A stretch of 64,000 bases of DNA. Origin: Gentiana macrophylla (taxonomy: Eukaryota > Streptophyta > Magnoliopsida > Gentianales > Gentianaceae). Location of the stretch: NCBI GenBank assembly GCA_026214975.1, contig CM047805.1, positions 192,395,620 through 192,459,619 on the forward strand, read 5' to 3'. How positions within the stretch are numbered: the first letter of the stretch is position 1; each line of letters begins with the position of its first letter. Shown here piece after piece: positions 1-11,303 of this stretch. The notes beneath the pieces were generated by a model. It was not told where the DNA came from. It worked only from the letters and a program-made list of their open reading frames with translations, and made no database searches. Both the position numbers and the translations under genes were made by a program.

Positions 1-104
1 TTGGACTAATACTATATTCTGCATCTACTTGAGAGCCGTTTCCAGAGCTAAGTCTTTTTCTTAAATTCTCCTTTTCCTTTGTCATTGGGGACAATGCCAA
101 GTTT

Positions 105-120
105 GAGTGGGGGGTAGGAG
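105..120 (+). other. internal polypurine-tract-like box of A1
   Basis: A G-rich run (GAGTGGGGGGTAGGAG) is preceded by a GGGGACAATGCC block, about 970 bp before the polypurine tract at the LTR. A2 has a comparable box about 1.5 kb from its LTR. In gypsy elements such boxes can prime plus-strand synthesis; here that role is inferred. Confidence 0.45.
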
Positions 121-1079
121 ACTTAGCCATGATACTATAATTGAACAATGATACTATAATTGAAAAATTGAATGAAACAGTGAAAAAATGAAAAAAATTG
201 AACAAATGCCAAATTATTTATCTCGTACCCTTAGAATTGTGAGTTCTTATACATAGAATTGATAGGAAAGGAACCAAGTTGCATGAGTACGTGATCATTT
301 TATATTTATGTGAATGTAAATTTAAGGATATTCATGCCATCTATTGCAAGTAGTTATTTATTATTCGATTACTCAGCGTGTGAATCGACAAATACCGCAC
401 AAATTATAATAACTAAGAAGAATTATGTGTACATTGCATAGATGATTGGTTATGCAGACTTAGAGTCGATATTTATCTGCTGATGCATTCTTATCTTCTA
501 GCCATCAAAGCGGAGTAATAAGCTTGAGAATAATCTGTGTTTTGACAAAATGTTAAACACTGGGCTTGTAGTAACATTACCAAAGTAGCCCCGCGCTTGT
601 GGTAATATTCAATGCTTCCACTAATCTGTGAGAGAGGGATTCTTGCAATGCATACTTTACTTTTAAAGCAAGTTTCTTTCTTGAGAGGTGTTAAAGCTTG
701 AAACTATGAAAATATAAAAAAATTCAAATTTTTAAGAGGCTTGAGTATTTTCTCGGTCTCCAAGTCCAAAAACCTTATGGATGACGCTCTTGCTTATTGC
801 ACCATGACTTTAACCATTGCGAGGCTTAAGAAGTAGGAATGCTGATGTTGGTAGGTTAAGACTGCGAAGTTAGCAAAAACTTTAATCTTGCCACGAATAG
901 ATAAAACTAAATGCACATGCACACATCACTTCGATTCATAACGAGTAGTGAATAATGGGTACCTTATGAGCATAAGTGGTATGAGTTGACTCGAGTTTCT
1001 TGTGTAATATGATTTGACCATGTAAAATGTTGTCTTGGGGAATAACTTATTGATGCTTTGTTCGGGACGATCAAAGTCT

Positions 1080-1092
1080 AAGTGGGGGGTAG
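1080..1092 (+). other. polypurine tract of A1
   Basis: AAGTGGGGGGTAG lies directly before the TGATGACGG start of the LTR, the expected place for the primer of plus-strand DNA synthesis. Confidence 0.7.
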
Positions 1093-1093
1093 T

Positions 1094-2728
1094 TGATGAC
1101 GGTCAAATTATACCCGTAAAAGTCAACAACTTTGTCCTTAAATCGGGATTAATAATATATATTTTATATTAAATCACATGTTTATATTTATTATTTAATG
1201 TTATGTGATTTATATTATATAATTTGGTATTTATCCATTTATAAGATATAATTTGGTGTTTATCCGTTTTTATTATATAAATCAGTATTTATCCGTTTTT
1301 ATTATATTTATCCGTTTTATTTAAATATGATTTATTTTGGGATAAATATCTATTTTGTAGATTTGGATAATTATGGAGGATAAATACAAATGGAAGAATT
1401 AAATCTCAAGATAAATCCAAGAAAATCAAGATGCATTGAAGATAAATATCGGATAAGCACCAGAAGAGGAGTAAAGCATGACAAAAGCCGGCAAACCAAT
1501 CAAAAAGTGGCGCCAACCTGGAGGCGCATTTAGGGGCGCACCTTATTATTTTGAGATCGGCCGGGAGTTATCTCTTATTTGTTTTGATATTTGGAAGTAT
1601 ATCTCTTAATTAGCTTGAACACCTATAAATAAAGGGGTGTAGTACACGCCATTTATACACTCTAAAAACACAATATTACAATACTTTTAGTTTATCAATA
1701 TAGTTCTTCTTATTTTATATTATGTTTCTTCATCACGGAGGCGATGGATTCATCGATTAGAGATTGCATTGAAGGATGGGAGGACCCTCCGTCTACGAGG
1801 GTAATGTCTATCCAAATATGTCGTTTTTATTCGTAGATCTATTTTATTTCGTTATGGAGTAGTCGTTTGTGTATTGATTTCGTGATGTAGTTAATTATCA
1901 AACCCATATTCATGTAGATCTAAGCCGTACGAAGGCGTTTTACGAGCAAATTCTAGAGTCACCGGTCTAGATCTTCCATGGTCTATATGGTTAGATCTAG
2001 CCATCAAGATTCTAGTAATTTTCTGTGAACGACTTCGGCTACGCCGTGCTTTCTGTTTTTCATATAAACATGTAATAGATCTGGCCAATTTGTTACATCG
2101 TTCTCGTAAATTAATATGATATATTGTGAAAATTGTCATGTTGCTAGGACATTAGTTAGCCGATCGTTTAGGAGGTGTGCCAACCCGTCCACGGTGGTTG
2201 CCTGAGCGAGGTGACGATTTTAGATCGGCATCCCTAGTTTGATATAGCATGCTTGTTATATGATGTTCTATCATGTCCAAGGAAGGATTAAGTAATTAAG
2301 CATAGGGATCTTCTATCCGTTCACGAATTAGATCCGATTTAGGGGATGACTCTCGTAGCCAAAATATAATCAACCTTAATGTCTTTTTTCTGTCTCGGCT
2401 TAGATATATACATATATGGGGAGTAATTACTACTAGCGTTATCAATACCGTTTGTTAATTATTTATAAAACCTATAAAAATAAGTGTCTTAGTGTCGTTG
2501 TGTCTTGTGTTGGTCTTGTGTTTTCATTTGTGTCAATTTTAATTTACGTTATTGTTGGTCGGAGACCGCCTTCAATCTATTTTTAGTTTAATAACGTTGT
2601 ACTTGTTTAAGCCGAGTCTCTCGTGGGATCGAGCCTCGACTCTATCTAGCTATACTACGATTGAACCTAGTTCTCTTGCTAGTTGGTTATTTAGGTATCG
2701 AGTTATTTTTATAACTTGACCGTCATCA
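1094..2728 (+). repeat. Long terminal repeat of Athila-like element A1
   Basis: This 1635 bp LTR is bounded by a perfect 13 bp inverted repeat, TGATGACGGTCAA at the left and TTGACCGTCATCA at the right. It has a polypurine tract directly upstream and a primer binding site six bases downstream. A TATA box sits about 530 bp into the LTR. Short GC-rich words (GGCGCC, GGCGCA) lie about 80-120 bp before the TATA box, as in the LTR of A2. Having a 3'-end signature on one side and a 5'-end signature on the other means this LTR is shared by two internal regions, as in a tandem or recombined element. Confidence 0.85.
1624..1631 (+). promoter_or_regulatory. TATA box in the A1 LTR
   Basis: TATAAATA in the context ACCTATAAATAAAGGGG. 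It is the most typical core promoter in the LTR and would start transcription near 1655. Confidence 0.6.
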
Positions 2729-2734
2729 AGTTTT

Positions 2735-2751
2735 TGGCGCCGTTGCCGGGA
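2735..2751 (+). other. Primer binding site (tRNA-Asp type) of A1
   Basis: TGGCGCCGTTGCCGGGA begins six bases after the LTR end. This is the PBS typical of plant Athila/Tat gypsy elements. Confidence 0.85.
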
Positions 2752-2881
2752 CTCGTGTCATTAAATTAAATATAGCTTATTTTATTAAAAGTAAATTCGT
2801 AAATATTGTGAATAGAGTCTGTTTTAATTTCGTTTTATTATTTATTCTAGTTAAAGGCCTAGCAGCCTTTAGAGTCTTTAA

Positions 2882-3675
2882 TTGTTTTATTGTTTTTTGT
2901 TATTTTATAGTCACGCTACTCGGAAATCGAAGGAACCGCTTGAGCCATATAATTACGAAATAGAGAAATTTGCAAGGCGAAATAGAAAGTTAGCTAGAGA
3001 ACTGGCTAAGCAAGGAGAAGAGGATCCAAATCTTGAAGAAAGCGAGCACGAATCGGAAAAGGACATACAACCGATCATTACGAACATTCACGACTGAGGC
3101 GAAATGGAAGGCATTCCGGTCAATCCGAACCAGGTAATTAATCCTGAAGTTATTAATAATGCCAATAATGTTAATAATGCGAACAATCTTAATGCTAATA
3201 ATGGAAACCAAGCTGCGAGGCACACTTTGCAAAGTTATGCAACACCTACGATTGAGCAATTCATTCCCGCTATCGTAGCACCGCAAGATGCTGCGGAAGT
3301 CTATCACCCTAGGCCTAATGTAATTCAAATGGTGACCAACTATTCCACTTTTCATGGAGTCCAAAACGAGGATCCTGGTGTTCACGTGACAAATTTCTTG
3401 GAAATCGTTAGCACTGTGAAGCCAGAATTAATCCCGGAGGGGAACATTCGTCTTAAGCTTTTCCCTTTCACTTTGAAAGATAAAGATAAGCAATGGCTTC
3501 TTTCTTTAGAGGATGGATCCATCACTACTTGGGAGCAATTGTTGCAAAAATTCATGAATAAGTATTTTCCCTTAGGAAAAACTTTTAAGTTACGCCAAGA
3601 TATCTTAGGATTTAAGCAACAATCTGGGGAGAGTTTTGATCAAGCTTGGGAGCGTTTTAAGGAAGCCATGAGGAA
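2882..3675 (+). pseudogene. gag: gag of Athila-like element A1, broken
   Basis: One frame encodes a gypsy capsid protein that would build the virus-like particle. The first part (about 2915-3094) is basic and charged. It is followed by an Asn-rich stretch and then the retrotransposon gag domain, recognisable by FHGVQNEDPGVH, the RLKLFPFTLKDK segment and GESFDQAWERFKE near the end. A TGA at 3095-3097 interrupts an otherwise continuous frame; a CGA-to-TGA change would explain it. The start is uncertain: alignment with the gag start of A2 points to about 2915, where the codon is now GCT. The domain stops abruptly near 3675, where unrelated sequence begins, so the C-terminal half and all of pol are missing. 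Confidence 0.8.
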
Positions 3676-3990
3676 AGTGATGCATTTGGTTCCTTTCCTT
3701 TTGGTTCTTAACCAAAAGTGATGCATTTGGTTTCCTAAACCAAAAGACATCTTTCCAAAAAAAAAATGGTTGACTGCCTGGCCACTTTCCAAAATCAAAA
3801 TTTTGAAAGTGCCCTGGGCCTAGGTCTTTTCCTAAATCAAATATTTGGAAAGGGCATAGGCCTATTCCAAACAAATTTTGGAAATGCCATTATTATTTTA
3901 TTTCCATGTGGCATCTCAATGACCCAAACTATTTGAACCATTGGCTAGCCACATGACACAACTAAACAAAGTAGATATCAATGCATAATA
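3676..3990. other. Unassigned filler between A1 gag and a copia fragment
   Basis: No reading frame of note. It contains a short direct repeat (TGATGCATTTGGTT at about 3678 and 3719) and several imperfect inverted repeats around CCAAAA/TTTTGG. It could be a piece of an unrelated LTR or junction filler. I do not recognise it. Confidence 0.3.
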
Positions 3991-4329
3991 AACATCGCAG
4001 CATCGGAGGCGGCAAAGGAAGCAGTTTGGATGAAGAAGTTCATTACTGAACTTGGTGTGGTTCCCTTCATTAAAGGTCCAGTTCCACTGTATTGTGATAA
4101 CAATGGGGCAATTGCTCAGTCAAAGGAACCGAGGTCTCATCAGAAGTCCAAACATGTGCTACGGTGCTATCACTTGATTAGAGAGATTGTTGATAGAGGA
4201 GATGTAAAGATAGAGAAAGTCCACACGGATGCTAACATAGCTGATCTGTTGACCAAGGCATTGTTACAGGCAAAGCATGAGAAACATGTTCACATGCACG
4301 GGCTTAGGCATATGGGTGATTGGATTTAG
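3991..4329 (+). pseudogene. Ty1/copia RNase H C-terminal fragment
   Basis: The frame opens with AASEAAKEAVW and continues through LYCDNNGAIAQSKEP, KSKHVLRCYHLIREIV and the VHTDANIADLLTKAL segment, the C-terminal half of a copia ribonuclease H. It ends with a stop at 4327-4329, followed at once by a polypurine tract and LTR start, so the end is natural. The N-terminal side is missing: gag, integrase and reverse transcriptase are absent and the frame starts at the junction with filler. Confidence 0.85.
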
Positions 4330-4330
4330 G

Positions 4331-4920
4331 CCAAGTGGGAGATTGTTGAAAGGGTGTCATAAACCCAATCGGGTCGGATCGGATACGACCGGGTCGGATC
4401 ATTTACAGTCTGTTTTAGTTCATGTAATAACTTTATTATGATTAATAAAAGAACTTTTGTTATTATATATTGTTTATGTTCATATTATTGATTGTATATA
4501 TATATAGTAACGCCCCTAGTGTCAAACTGTGATAGAGAAACCATGATAGTGATTATGGTTGATGAGATCTCTTATCGCTTTGATGAGTTTGATACTTTGG
4601 TCGTATGTACTGTCAAATGGGACATTGATAGTATGATTAGACTAGCACGTATTGGATGTCTTCTATCTTATTGAAGATAGGGATAGATCTAGTCTATCAA
4701 AGTGTAGAGACGCTTGGATGGTACGTGGGAGTGTATTAGAGAATGCGTATGTCAGACTGACCCACTTAGATTAAGTGTCACACTATATGGTTGTTGTGTA
4801 ATTATCCTAAGGACCGGAGTCTACATGGCATCACGGTGTGGATTGTCATGCTTTGACACTATTGAGGTTTCCCCTAGCCATGGGGTGATCATGCGGTAGT
4901 GATTGGATGTGCTATTGAAG
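4331..4920 (+). repeat. Polypurine tract and truncated 3' LTR of the copia fragment
   Basis: CCAAGTGGGAGAT (4331-4343) is followed by an LTR start TGTTGAAAGG at 4344. The LTR is cut at 4920 by the 5' LTR of element S1, so only about 577 bp are seen. No TG...CA end is present before the junction. Confidence 0.7.
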
Positions 4921-6614
4921 TGTTGGACTTATTTTAAGTTTTAGTGATGAGTGTCAGACTAGCTGTTATAAAGCAAAGGCAAAAAGATGTCTAGATCAAA
5001 TGTATAGGTTTATTAGAGTTTGATCTTTGTATAGGTTTGATCAAACAAGCACTGTAAATGGTCAGCTGACTTACATCAGCAGACTTGTCTATATCAGTGG
5101 GATACCTAGGTCAGTAGAATAGTTTAAGAACCTACTGAAGACTGAATGCTGAGGGCTCAAACTCAGTTATTGAAGGCTAAGGGATCAAACTTAGTATTTA
5201 AAGTCAAGGATATGGAATCAGAATTTAGGGAAGTCTGTGATGACCTAAACTGATTACATATACCTTGTGTACAAGGTCTAAGTTCCATTAGTTAAGTGGT
5301 GATTGGAACTTAGTTATGATCAAAATGGTGTAATCTAACTTTATAATAAAAAGTAGATATAAGAGAAGTCAGCTGTACTGTTTTATGAACATAGCAAAAT
5401 ATAGATCAGCTGACTGATATGCAATTCAGTAGACTTACATTCACAGGAACCTGCTGACATATATTTCGGATTAATCAAAGGTTACATTGGAAGAATACAA
5501 GAAAGGGACAGCTAACAACCTCTGATTTTATCAAACAAATCAATGGTTAAGATTAAAGGGACGTTGGAAAGATTCAGACCTTTATCCAATGGATACAAGT
5601 CAAAGGGTGGACATACTTGAAACTGTCAAAAAGGAGTCTGACAGTGTCAGTCCTAGGAACAGTCAGAAAAAGCAAGTCAAGATGGAGACAAATCTGAAAC
5701 GGCTATGTTTGAATTTCAAACATAAGTCATAAGGATTCCCACCTATAAATAGAGGACTCATAATTCAGATTCAATGATGAAAAATTTAAAAAAAAATAAC
5801 AAGAAATATTGAGCTTCAGATTATCATCAAGAAAAACACCCTGCTGACCCTAGTGAGCATAAAGCTACTGATCTAGTGAAATTCTTCAAGTGTAATCTGC
5901 TTTCAAGCTACATCAAGTTTACACACCTGAAGACCTCAAGCTGCTGATCATATCATCCTGATCAAGTTGCTGAAAGCTGAATCACTTACTTGATTCAATC
6001 TTTCTTTTATAAGAAATCTACTAAGGACAGTGAAGCATCTTTGGGTGTCAAGTACTGTTGTTTTGTGGTGGAACTGGTGAAGAGGCAATCCTACCCTTCA
6101 AGGACCAGTGGAAGACTTTGGAGCAGCAATCCTACCTTTTCCAAGTGTTCAGTTTGTGAAGCCATAGTTATTGGTGAAGGACAAACATCTTAGGGATTTT
6201 TGTAACTGCTATCTCAAGAATCTCTAGTGAATTACCTCCAACATCACAGGAGAAGAGTGGACTGACAGGATTACACCACCTGGAACCACTATAAAATCTG
6301 CCTACTTACTTTCTGCATTTAGTATATTTAGCACATCAACCTACTGAAACTAGCAACTGAATCACACACATACACTAGTGAGTATCTAATACTTAGTATC
6401 ATATTTTAACAACAAGTAATAAGGCTTAATTTAAATATATTCCGCTGCAACAAATTCAGTAGACTCAACATTCAAAGATACTATCGAGTATCAAGGACTC
6501 TTGATCGATCGCCATTTCTTTGAAGTATTGAGTTTGTTAACTCCAAAAGTTTTTAAGTGTTAAGTTTATTCACCCCCCTCTAAACTTAACCAAAGCCTTT
6601 TCAAGGGACCAACA
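4921..6614 (+). repeat. 5' LTR of SIRE-type element S1
   Basis: 1694 bp from TGTTGG to CCAACA, a perfect 6 bp terminal inverted repeat, followed two bases later by the PBS. The LTR is rich in CAGCTGA/CTGCTGA-type words. It has a TATA box 823 bp from its start. Confidence 0.85.
5744..5752 (+). promoter_or_regulatory. TATA box in the S1 LTR
   Basis: TATAAATAG in the context CCCACCTATAAATAGAGGAC, a typical plant core promoter. Confidence 0.6.
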
Positions 6615-6616
6615 AT

Positions 6617-6628
6617 TGGTATCAGAGC
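6617..6628 (+). other. Primer binding site (initiator tRNA-Met) of S1
   Basis: TGGTATCAGAGC, the standard Ty1/copia PBS, begins two bases after the LTR end. Confidence 0.9.
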
Positions 6629-6697
6629 AGTGCTTCTGTTATGAAGTAATCCTACTTGTTGTGCTTGTGAAAATACATTGAAAACTTTTTCAAGTTT

Positions 6698-8110
6698 ATG
6701 ATTTTCAAAGCTTTGCATCATGATAACAACCAGTATGATAGAACAATGTTTATGTGTTCTTTAGATCATTTTGATGAGTATAAACATCGTATGCAGGCTT
6801 ATCTAGCTGCAACACATGATGAGATGATGGATGTGCTGACTGATGGACCACTGGAAATCACCAAGTCAGTAACTATGGATAATGAAACTCAGTACATTCC
6901 GAAGCCAAAAAGAGAACGGATGAAGATAGAAAATGAGCAAACCTCAACAACGTTGCTATTGATATTATATCTGAGTAACTTTGGATAGCAATATGTATAT
7001 GATGGTGAATGATTGCAAGACTGCCGAGGAACTTTGGGAATTAATCTGTGAAGGCACTAATGCAATGAAGAAGAACAAGATCAGTGTGGCAAAGAATAAG
7101 TTCTAGGAGTTCAAAATGAAACCAAATGAAACCATTGAACAAATGGAGTCAAGATTCAATGCAATCATGGATGAACTCACCCTACTGAGTGTGAAGTACT
7201 CACAAGAAGAAATAAATTCAAAAATCTTGGAAGTATTACCTGCAAAAGAAGTTTGGGAGATGAAGGTGACTGCCATAGAAGAAATGAGAAGTTTACATGA
7301 AGAGGACACCTTCAAATTGTTTTCAGATCTTAAGGCCTATGAATTCAGCAAAAAGCTTGTACCTGAGACTGAAAAAAAGAACCAAAGACAACTGCATTGG
7401 CTGCTACACATGAAGAAGAAACATCAGGAGCCCAAGATGATCTACTGGATGAGATGCAAAAGCAGATTGCCCTACTGAGCTAGAAAATCAGATTGATGAA
7501 AACAGGAAAGGGTTCTCCTAGAAATTTCACAAAGAAATTTAGTGAAAAGAAGAAGAATGAATCAAAGAAAGACAATGATTACTTATGGTATCATTGCAAG
7601 AAACCAGGACATTTCAAACCAGACTGTCCTGAACTAAAACAGAAGAAGGAACCTTATTATCTTTGCTTTAATTGCAAGAAGCCTGGACATTTCAGACCTG
7701 ATTGTCCAGACCTACTGAAGACCAAAAGCCAACAAAGAAGATCTGGCAAGAAGGCTATGGTTGCTGAAGATGAATCAAGATATGAAGTAGAATCAGAAAA
7801 GGGAAATGAATCTGATGATACTACACTTGTTGCTGATATGGAAGATTATGCTTTAATGGCAAATATGGATGAACCAGAGGAGGTATACAATTCTGTATCT
7901 ATTAACACTCCTGCTGGAAGTGATTGTGAATCAACTTGTGGTTCAAATCCTAAAAATTCTAACAATGAAGAAACTTTGGATGCCATCCTTAATCAACTGA
8001 GGATAATACAATCTGGTTATGAGATTGTGCAAGCTGAAAAAGAAGCTCTTCAAATAGAAGTTGAAAGGTTGAATGCTGAACTAAGAATTCTCAAGGGTAA
8101 GGAAAAATAA
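6698..8110 (+). pseudogene. gag: gag of SIRE-type element S1, frameshifted
   Basis: The copia gag (UBN2-type) begins with a region containing FDEYKHRMQAYLAATHDEMM and is followed by ELWELICEGT and the EQMESRFNAIMDEL segment. Frame changes occur near 6940-6990, and a TAG at about 7105 lies inside the domain. The last frame (7493-8110) has two tandem CCHC zinc knuckles: the second, with C at residues 58 and 61, H66 and C71, is intact. In the first the leading cysteine is replaced by Trp (residue 32), leaving C35, H40, C45. A Glu-rich tail with heptad spacing (roughly residues 160-205) looks like a coiled coil, a SIRE gag trait. The protein would form the capsid and bind element RNA. Confidence 0.8.
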
Positions 8111-8993
8111 GTTGAACAGAATCAGCATAAGCCTGCTGTACATTCATTCAAGAGTCTTTGAATCATTTGAACAATCTTGTTCATCCAATGCATTCAAATC
8201 TGGAAAGCCTTATGGTGATAGAATAGGGCTTGGATTTGGAACTCAATAATCCAACCAGAGTGGATCCAGCAAGGTTACTGAACCCAGTACCAGAATTGGT
8301 CCTAAGTTTGTACCTGAGAAGACTTCAAAGAAGCAAAATTAGAAGTCAAAGAAGTCAACAGCACCTAATAAAAAGAATAAATCTAAAAATAGAATTCATT
8401 GTACCTTCTAGACTGTTGATAGCAGACACTGCTACCAAGTCTATTTGGACCACAAAAAGGTAGAAATCAGAAATATTCCAAGGATAAGAATCCTAAACCT
8501 AAAAATGTCAATCATTTGAGGGATACTTATCTCAGGGGGAAAGGTAGACTATTCCCTACTGTTGATGATTGGAATATTCCTGCCCCCAATGCTAGAAACA
8601 TTAGATATAACCATGCTGCTAGGGTAAAACCTCAGCAATGGAATCAGCAGAAGACTCAGCAGAGGACTTATACAAGACCTCAACAGAGACCTCAGCAGAC
8701 TCCATATTACTGGGCTGTTCCTAACATACAGCAATCCAATGCTTATGCTAATGGTTCTAACAATAGAAATCACTTCAAACAGCATTATATACCAAAAGGC
8801 CAGAAAAAAATATGTGAATCCTACACAACCAACTGTCAGACCTTATGGATGTGTAGAATACATGTATGAACAAAAGTATAATACCTTTCAAAGAAGACCT
8901 TATGGAAACTTGCCAAGGGTCATGCTTACCACCGACCATTATGGACCCAAACAGGTTTGGGTACCTAAAATGCATTAACTTTGTTTTGTAGGG
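8111..8993 (+). pseudogene. SIRE gag-pol spacer of S1, decayed
   Basis: Between the gag tail and the protease lies a low-complexity, basic, Gln/Asn/Pro-rich coding remnant seen in several frames (8230-8463, 8516-8869, 8739-8978). It ends with a conserved phrase, YGPKQVWVPK, just before the protease. S2 has the same phrase (KYGPKQCWVPKPN) in the same place. No enzymatic motif is visible. Multiple frameshifts are needed to join the pieces. Confidence 0.55.
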
Positions 8994-10600
8994 TGTCTGG
9001 TACTTTGACAGTGGATGTTCCAGACATATGACAAAGAATAAGCACTGTTTGTCAAATTTTGTGGCAAAGGATGGTCCAAGAGTGAATTTTGGCAACAAGA
9101 ACACACCAGGATACACAAGAGTATATGGCACACTTGTGAGAAATGGATTAACAATCAGGTGTTGCATTTGTAGAAGAACTGGACTACAACCTACTGAGCA
9201 CTGGACAATTTTGTGACATGGGTTACAAGGTCACTTTTGACAAAAACACATGCATTGTCATCAGTGAAAGAGGTGATCAAGTTGTGTTGGCTGGAAGAAG
9301 ACAATAAAACATGTATGTTGTGGATTGGTCTACTGCTGTTCCAGAGACATGCCTAATTGTGCATACCAAATCTGAACTTAATTGGTTATGGCATAAAAAG
9401 TTGAATCATCTAAATTTTGATGATATCAATCAGTTGGTGAAGAAGAAACTGGTGATTGGTTTACCTGAGATCACTTTCAAGAAGGATGCTGTATGTGATG
9501 CCTGTCAGCAAGGTAAACAAACAAAATCAAGCTTCAAATCAAAGACTAAGCAATCAACAAAAAGAGTTTTGGAGCTGATGCATATGGATTTATTTGGACC
9601 AGTAACACCAACAAGTGTAACAGGAAAGAAGTACACTTTAGTAGTTGTGGATGATTATTCAAGATACACTTGAGTGATATTCATGAACAAGAAAAGTGAA
9701 ACACTTCAAAAGATGCCTGAACTTTTGAAGAGATTGCAAAATGAGAAAAGTGTGACAGTAGTGAAAATCAGTCGGATAAGTGTCTTGAATTTCTCAATAA
9801 AGTTATATGAGAATCTTGTGAGCGAGAATGGTGTACTATATCAAGTCAGCTTTGGCACACCTCAAACAAAATGGAGTTCTTTGAGAGAAGAAACATGACT
9901 TTAAAAGAAGCGGGAAGAACTATGATTTGTGAAGCATTATTACCTGAAAGATATTGAAATTTGGCAGTTAATACTGACATGCTATACACAAAACAGAACC
10001 TCAGTGAACAAGAAGCTGCTGAAAACACCTTATTAGATTTGGAATGGAAGGAAACCTAATATCTCCTACTTCCATCCATTTGGAAGCGAATGTTTTATCT
10101 TAAATCATAAGGAACAATTGAAGACATTCCAACCAAAATCAAAGGAAAGAATCTTCTTGGGATACTCTTACATCGCCAAGGCATTTGAGTCTTGAACAAA
10201 AGGTCATCGACACATGAAGAAACAATACATGTTGTATTTGATGAACCTAAGTTCCTTTGGAATGGAAGATGAAGCTTGAGAACTCTGCTTGAGAATCAAC
10301 AAGTTACTAATCCAGAATGTGTTAATGTTTTGGAAAGGTTTAATGACTTAAAGGTTTCTGATTCTGCCCCTGCTGAACACCTTTCTGGTAACGCTACTGA
10401 TGCAAAAACTAAGGCAGTTCAAGGATCTCTTTGAACCCCTGTTGAAGAAACAAAGAGACCTCATGAAGATGATGTTTCTGAGAATCAATCTAACCAGAAT
10501 CCACAATGGTTAAGGGATCACCCTGCTGAGCAAGTTATTGGCAGTATACAGCAAGGTGTGAGGACTAGAAGACAACTAGAAGAAATGTTTACTTGTTTCC
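8994..10600 (+). pseudogene. pol: Protease and integrase region of S1 pol, broken
   Basis: The aspartic protease active site is DSGCS (codons at 9007-9021), in WYFDSGCSRHMTKNKH. The gag-pre-integrase/integrase part is clearest at 9311-9673. It has the HHCC zinc-binding signature (LWHKKLNHLNF, then CDACQQGKQ) and the start of the catalytic core at HMDLFGPVTPTSVTGK. A TGA at 9671-9673 replaces an expected Trp after VVVDDYSRYT. Beyond 9900 the core is barely readable. A later integrase segment (YFHPFGSECF, IFLGYSYIAKAF, about 10060-10190) shows that the C-terminal part is present but shifted. The protein would have cut the polyprotein and inserted the DNA copy. Confidence 0.8.
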
Positions 10601-10651
10601 TATCTCAAATAGAATGAATAAGCAATATCAGATTCAGATTGGATAATTGCT

Positions 10652-11303
10652 ATGCAAGAAGAATTGAATGAATTTGAAAGAAATCAAGATTGGACACTAG
10701 TGGAAAGGCCTAATCATGCAAATATAATTGGTACAAAATGGGAATACAGAAACAAATTGGATGAATCTGGTACCATTGTAAGGAATAAGGTCAGACTAGT
10801 AGCAAAAGGATATTCTCAAGCAGAAAGGAATAGATTTTGATGAAACATATGCTCCTGTTGCAAGATTGGAGGCTATCAGATTATTCTTAGCATATGCTGC
10901 TTATAAAAACTTCAAGGTATATCAGATGGATGTCAAAATTTCATTTTCAAATGGCATTCTGGAAGAGGAGGTCTATGTTCAGCAACCTCCTGGTTTTGAA
11001 GTTAAAGATCAAGAAGATAAGGTGTATAGACTCAATAAAGGACTTTATAGTTTGAAACAAGCACCAAGAGCATGGTATGAGACTCTATCTCAATTCTTGG
11101 AGGACAATGGCTTCACCAAAGGTACCATTGACAAGACTCTTTTCAGAATCAATGAAGGAAACAACACCCTGCTGGTACAGATTTCTGTTGATGACATAAT
11201 ATTTGGTTCTGAAAATGAATTGCTATGTGAGAAGTTTGCAAATCTGATGAAAAGTAAATTCCAAATGAGTATAAAGGGAGAAATGAACTACTTTTTAGGA
11301 TAG
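10652..11303 (+). pseudogene. pol: Reverse transcriptase of S1, catalytic motif altered
   Basis: Copia RT in two frames joined near 10840-10866. Visible landmarks: [61 protein letters not shown] and the [12 protein letters not shown] segment. The usual YVDD catalytic box reads SVDD (ISVDDIIFG), so the tyrosine is lost. The conserved MDVKSAFLNG box reads [10 protein letters not shown]. The frame ends at a TAG (11301-11303) after MNYFLG, where Leu-Gln or similar would be expected. The enzyme is therefore dead. Confidence 0.85.

Larger units (their letters stand above)
1..1093 (+). repeat. 3' untranslated tail of an Athila-like Ty3/gypsy element (A1)
   Basis: This AT-rich stretch has no convincing reading frame. 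It ends in a polypurine tract immediately before a long LTR, which is the layout of the 3' internal end of a gypsy element read on the + strand. The text just before the LTR (a GACGATCAAA-like block followed by AAGTGGGG) is shared with the 3' end of the complete Athila element A2 elsewhere in the window, read on its own strand. The body of the element to the left is outside the window. The family assignment is by inference from A2 and from the tRNA-Asp-type PBS downstream. Confidence 0.6.

Noticed and set aside
9665..9680. Stop codon read-through as gene control in S1 integrase
   Set aside because: The TGA replaces a conserved Trp inside the catalytic core and other stops and shifts follow; it is decay.
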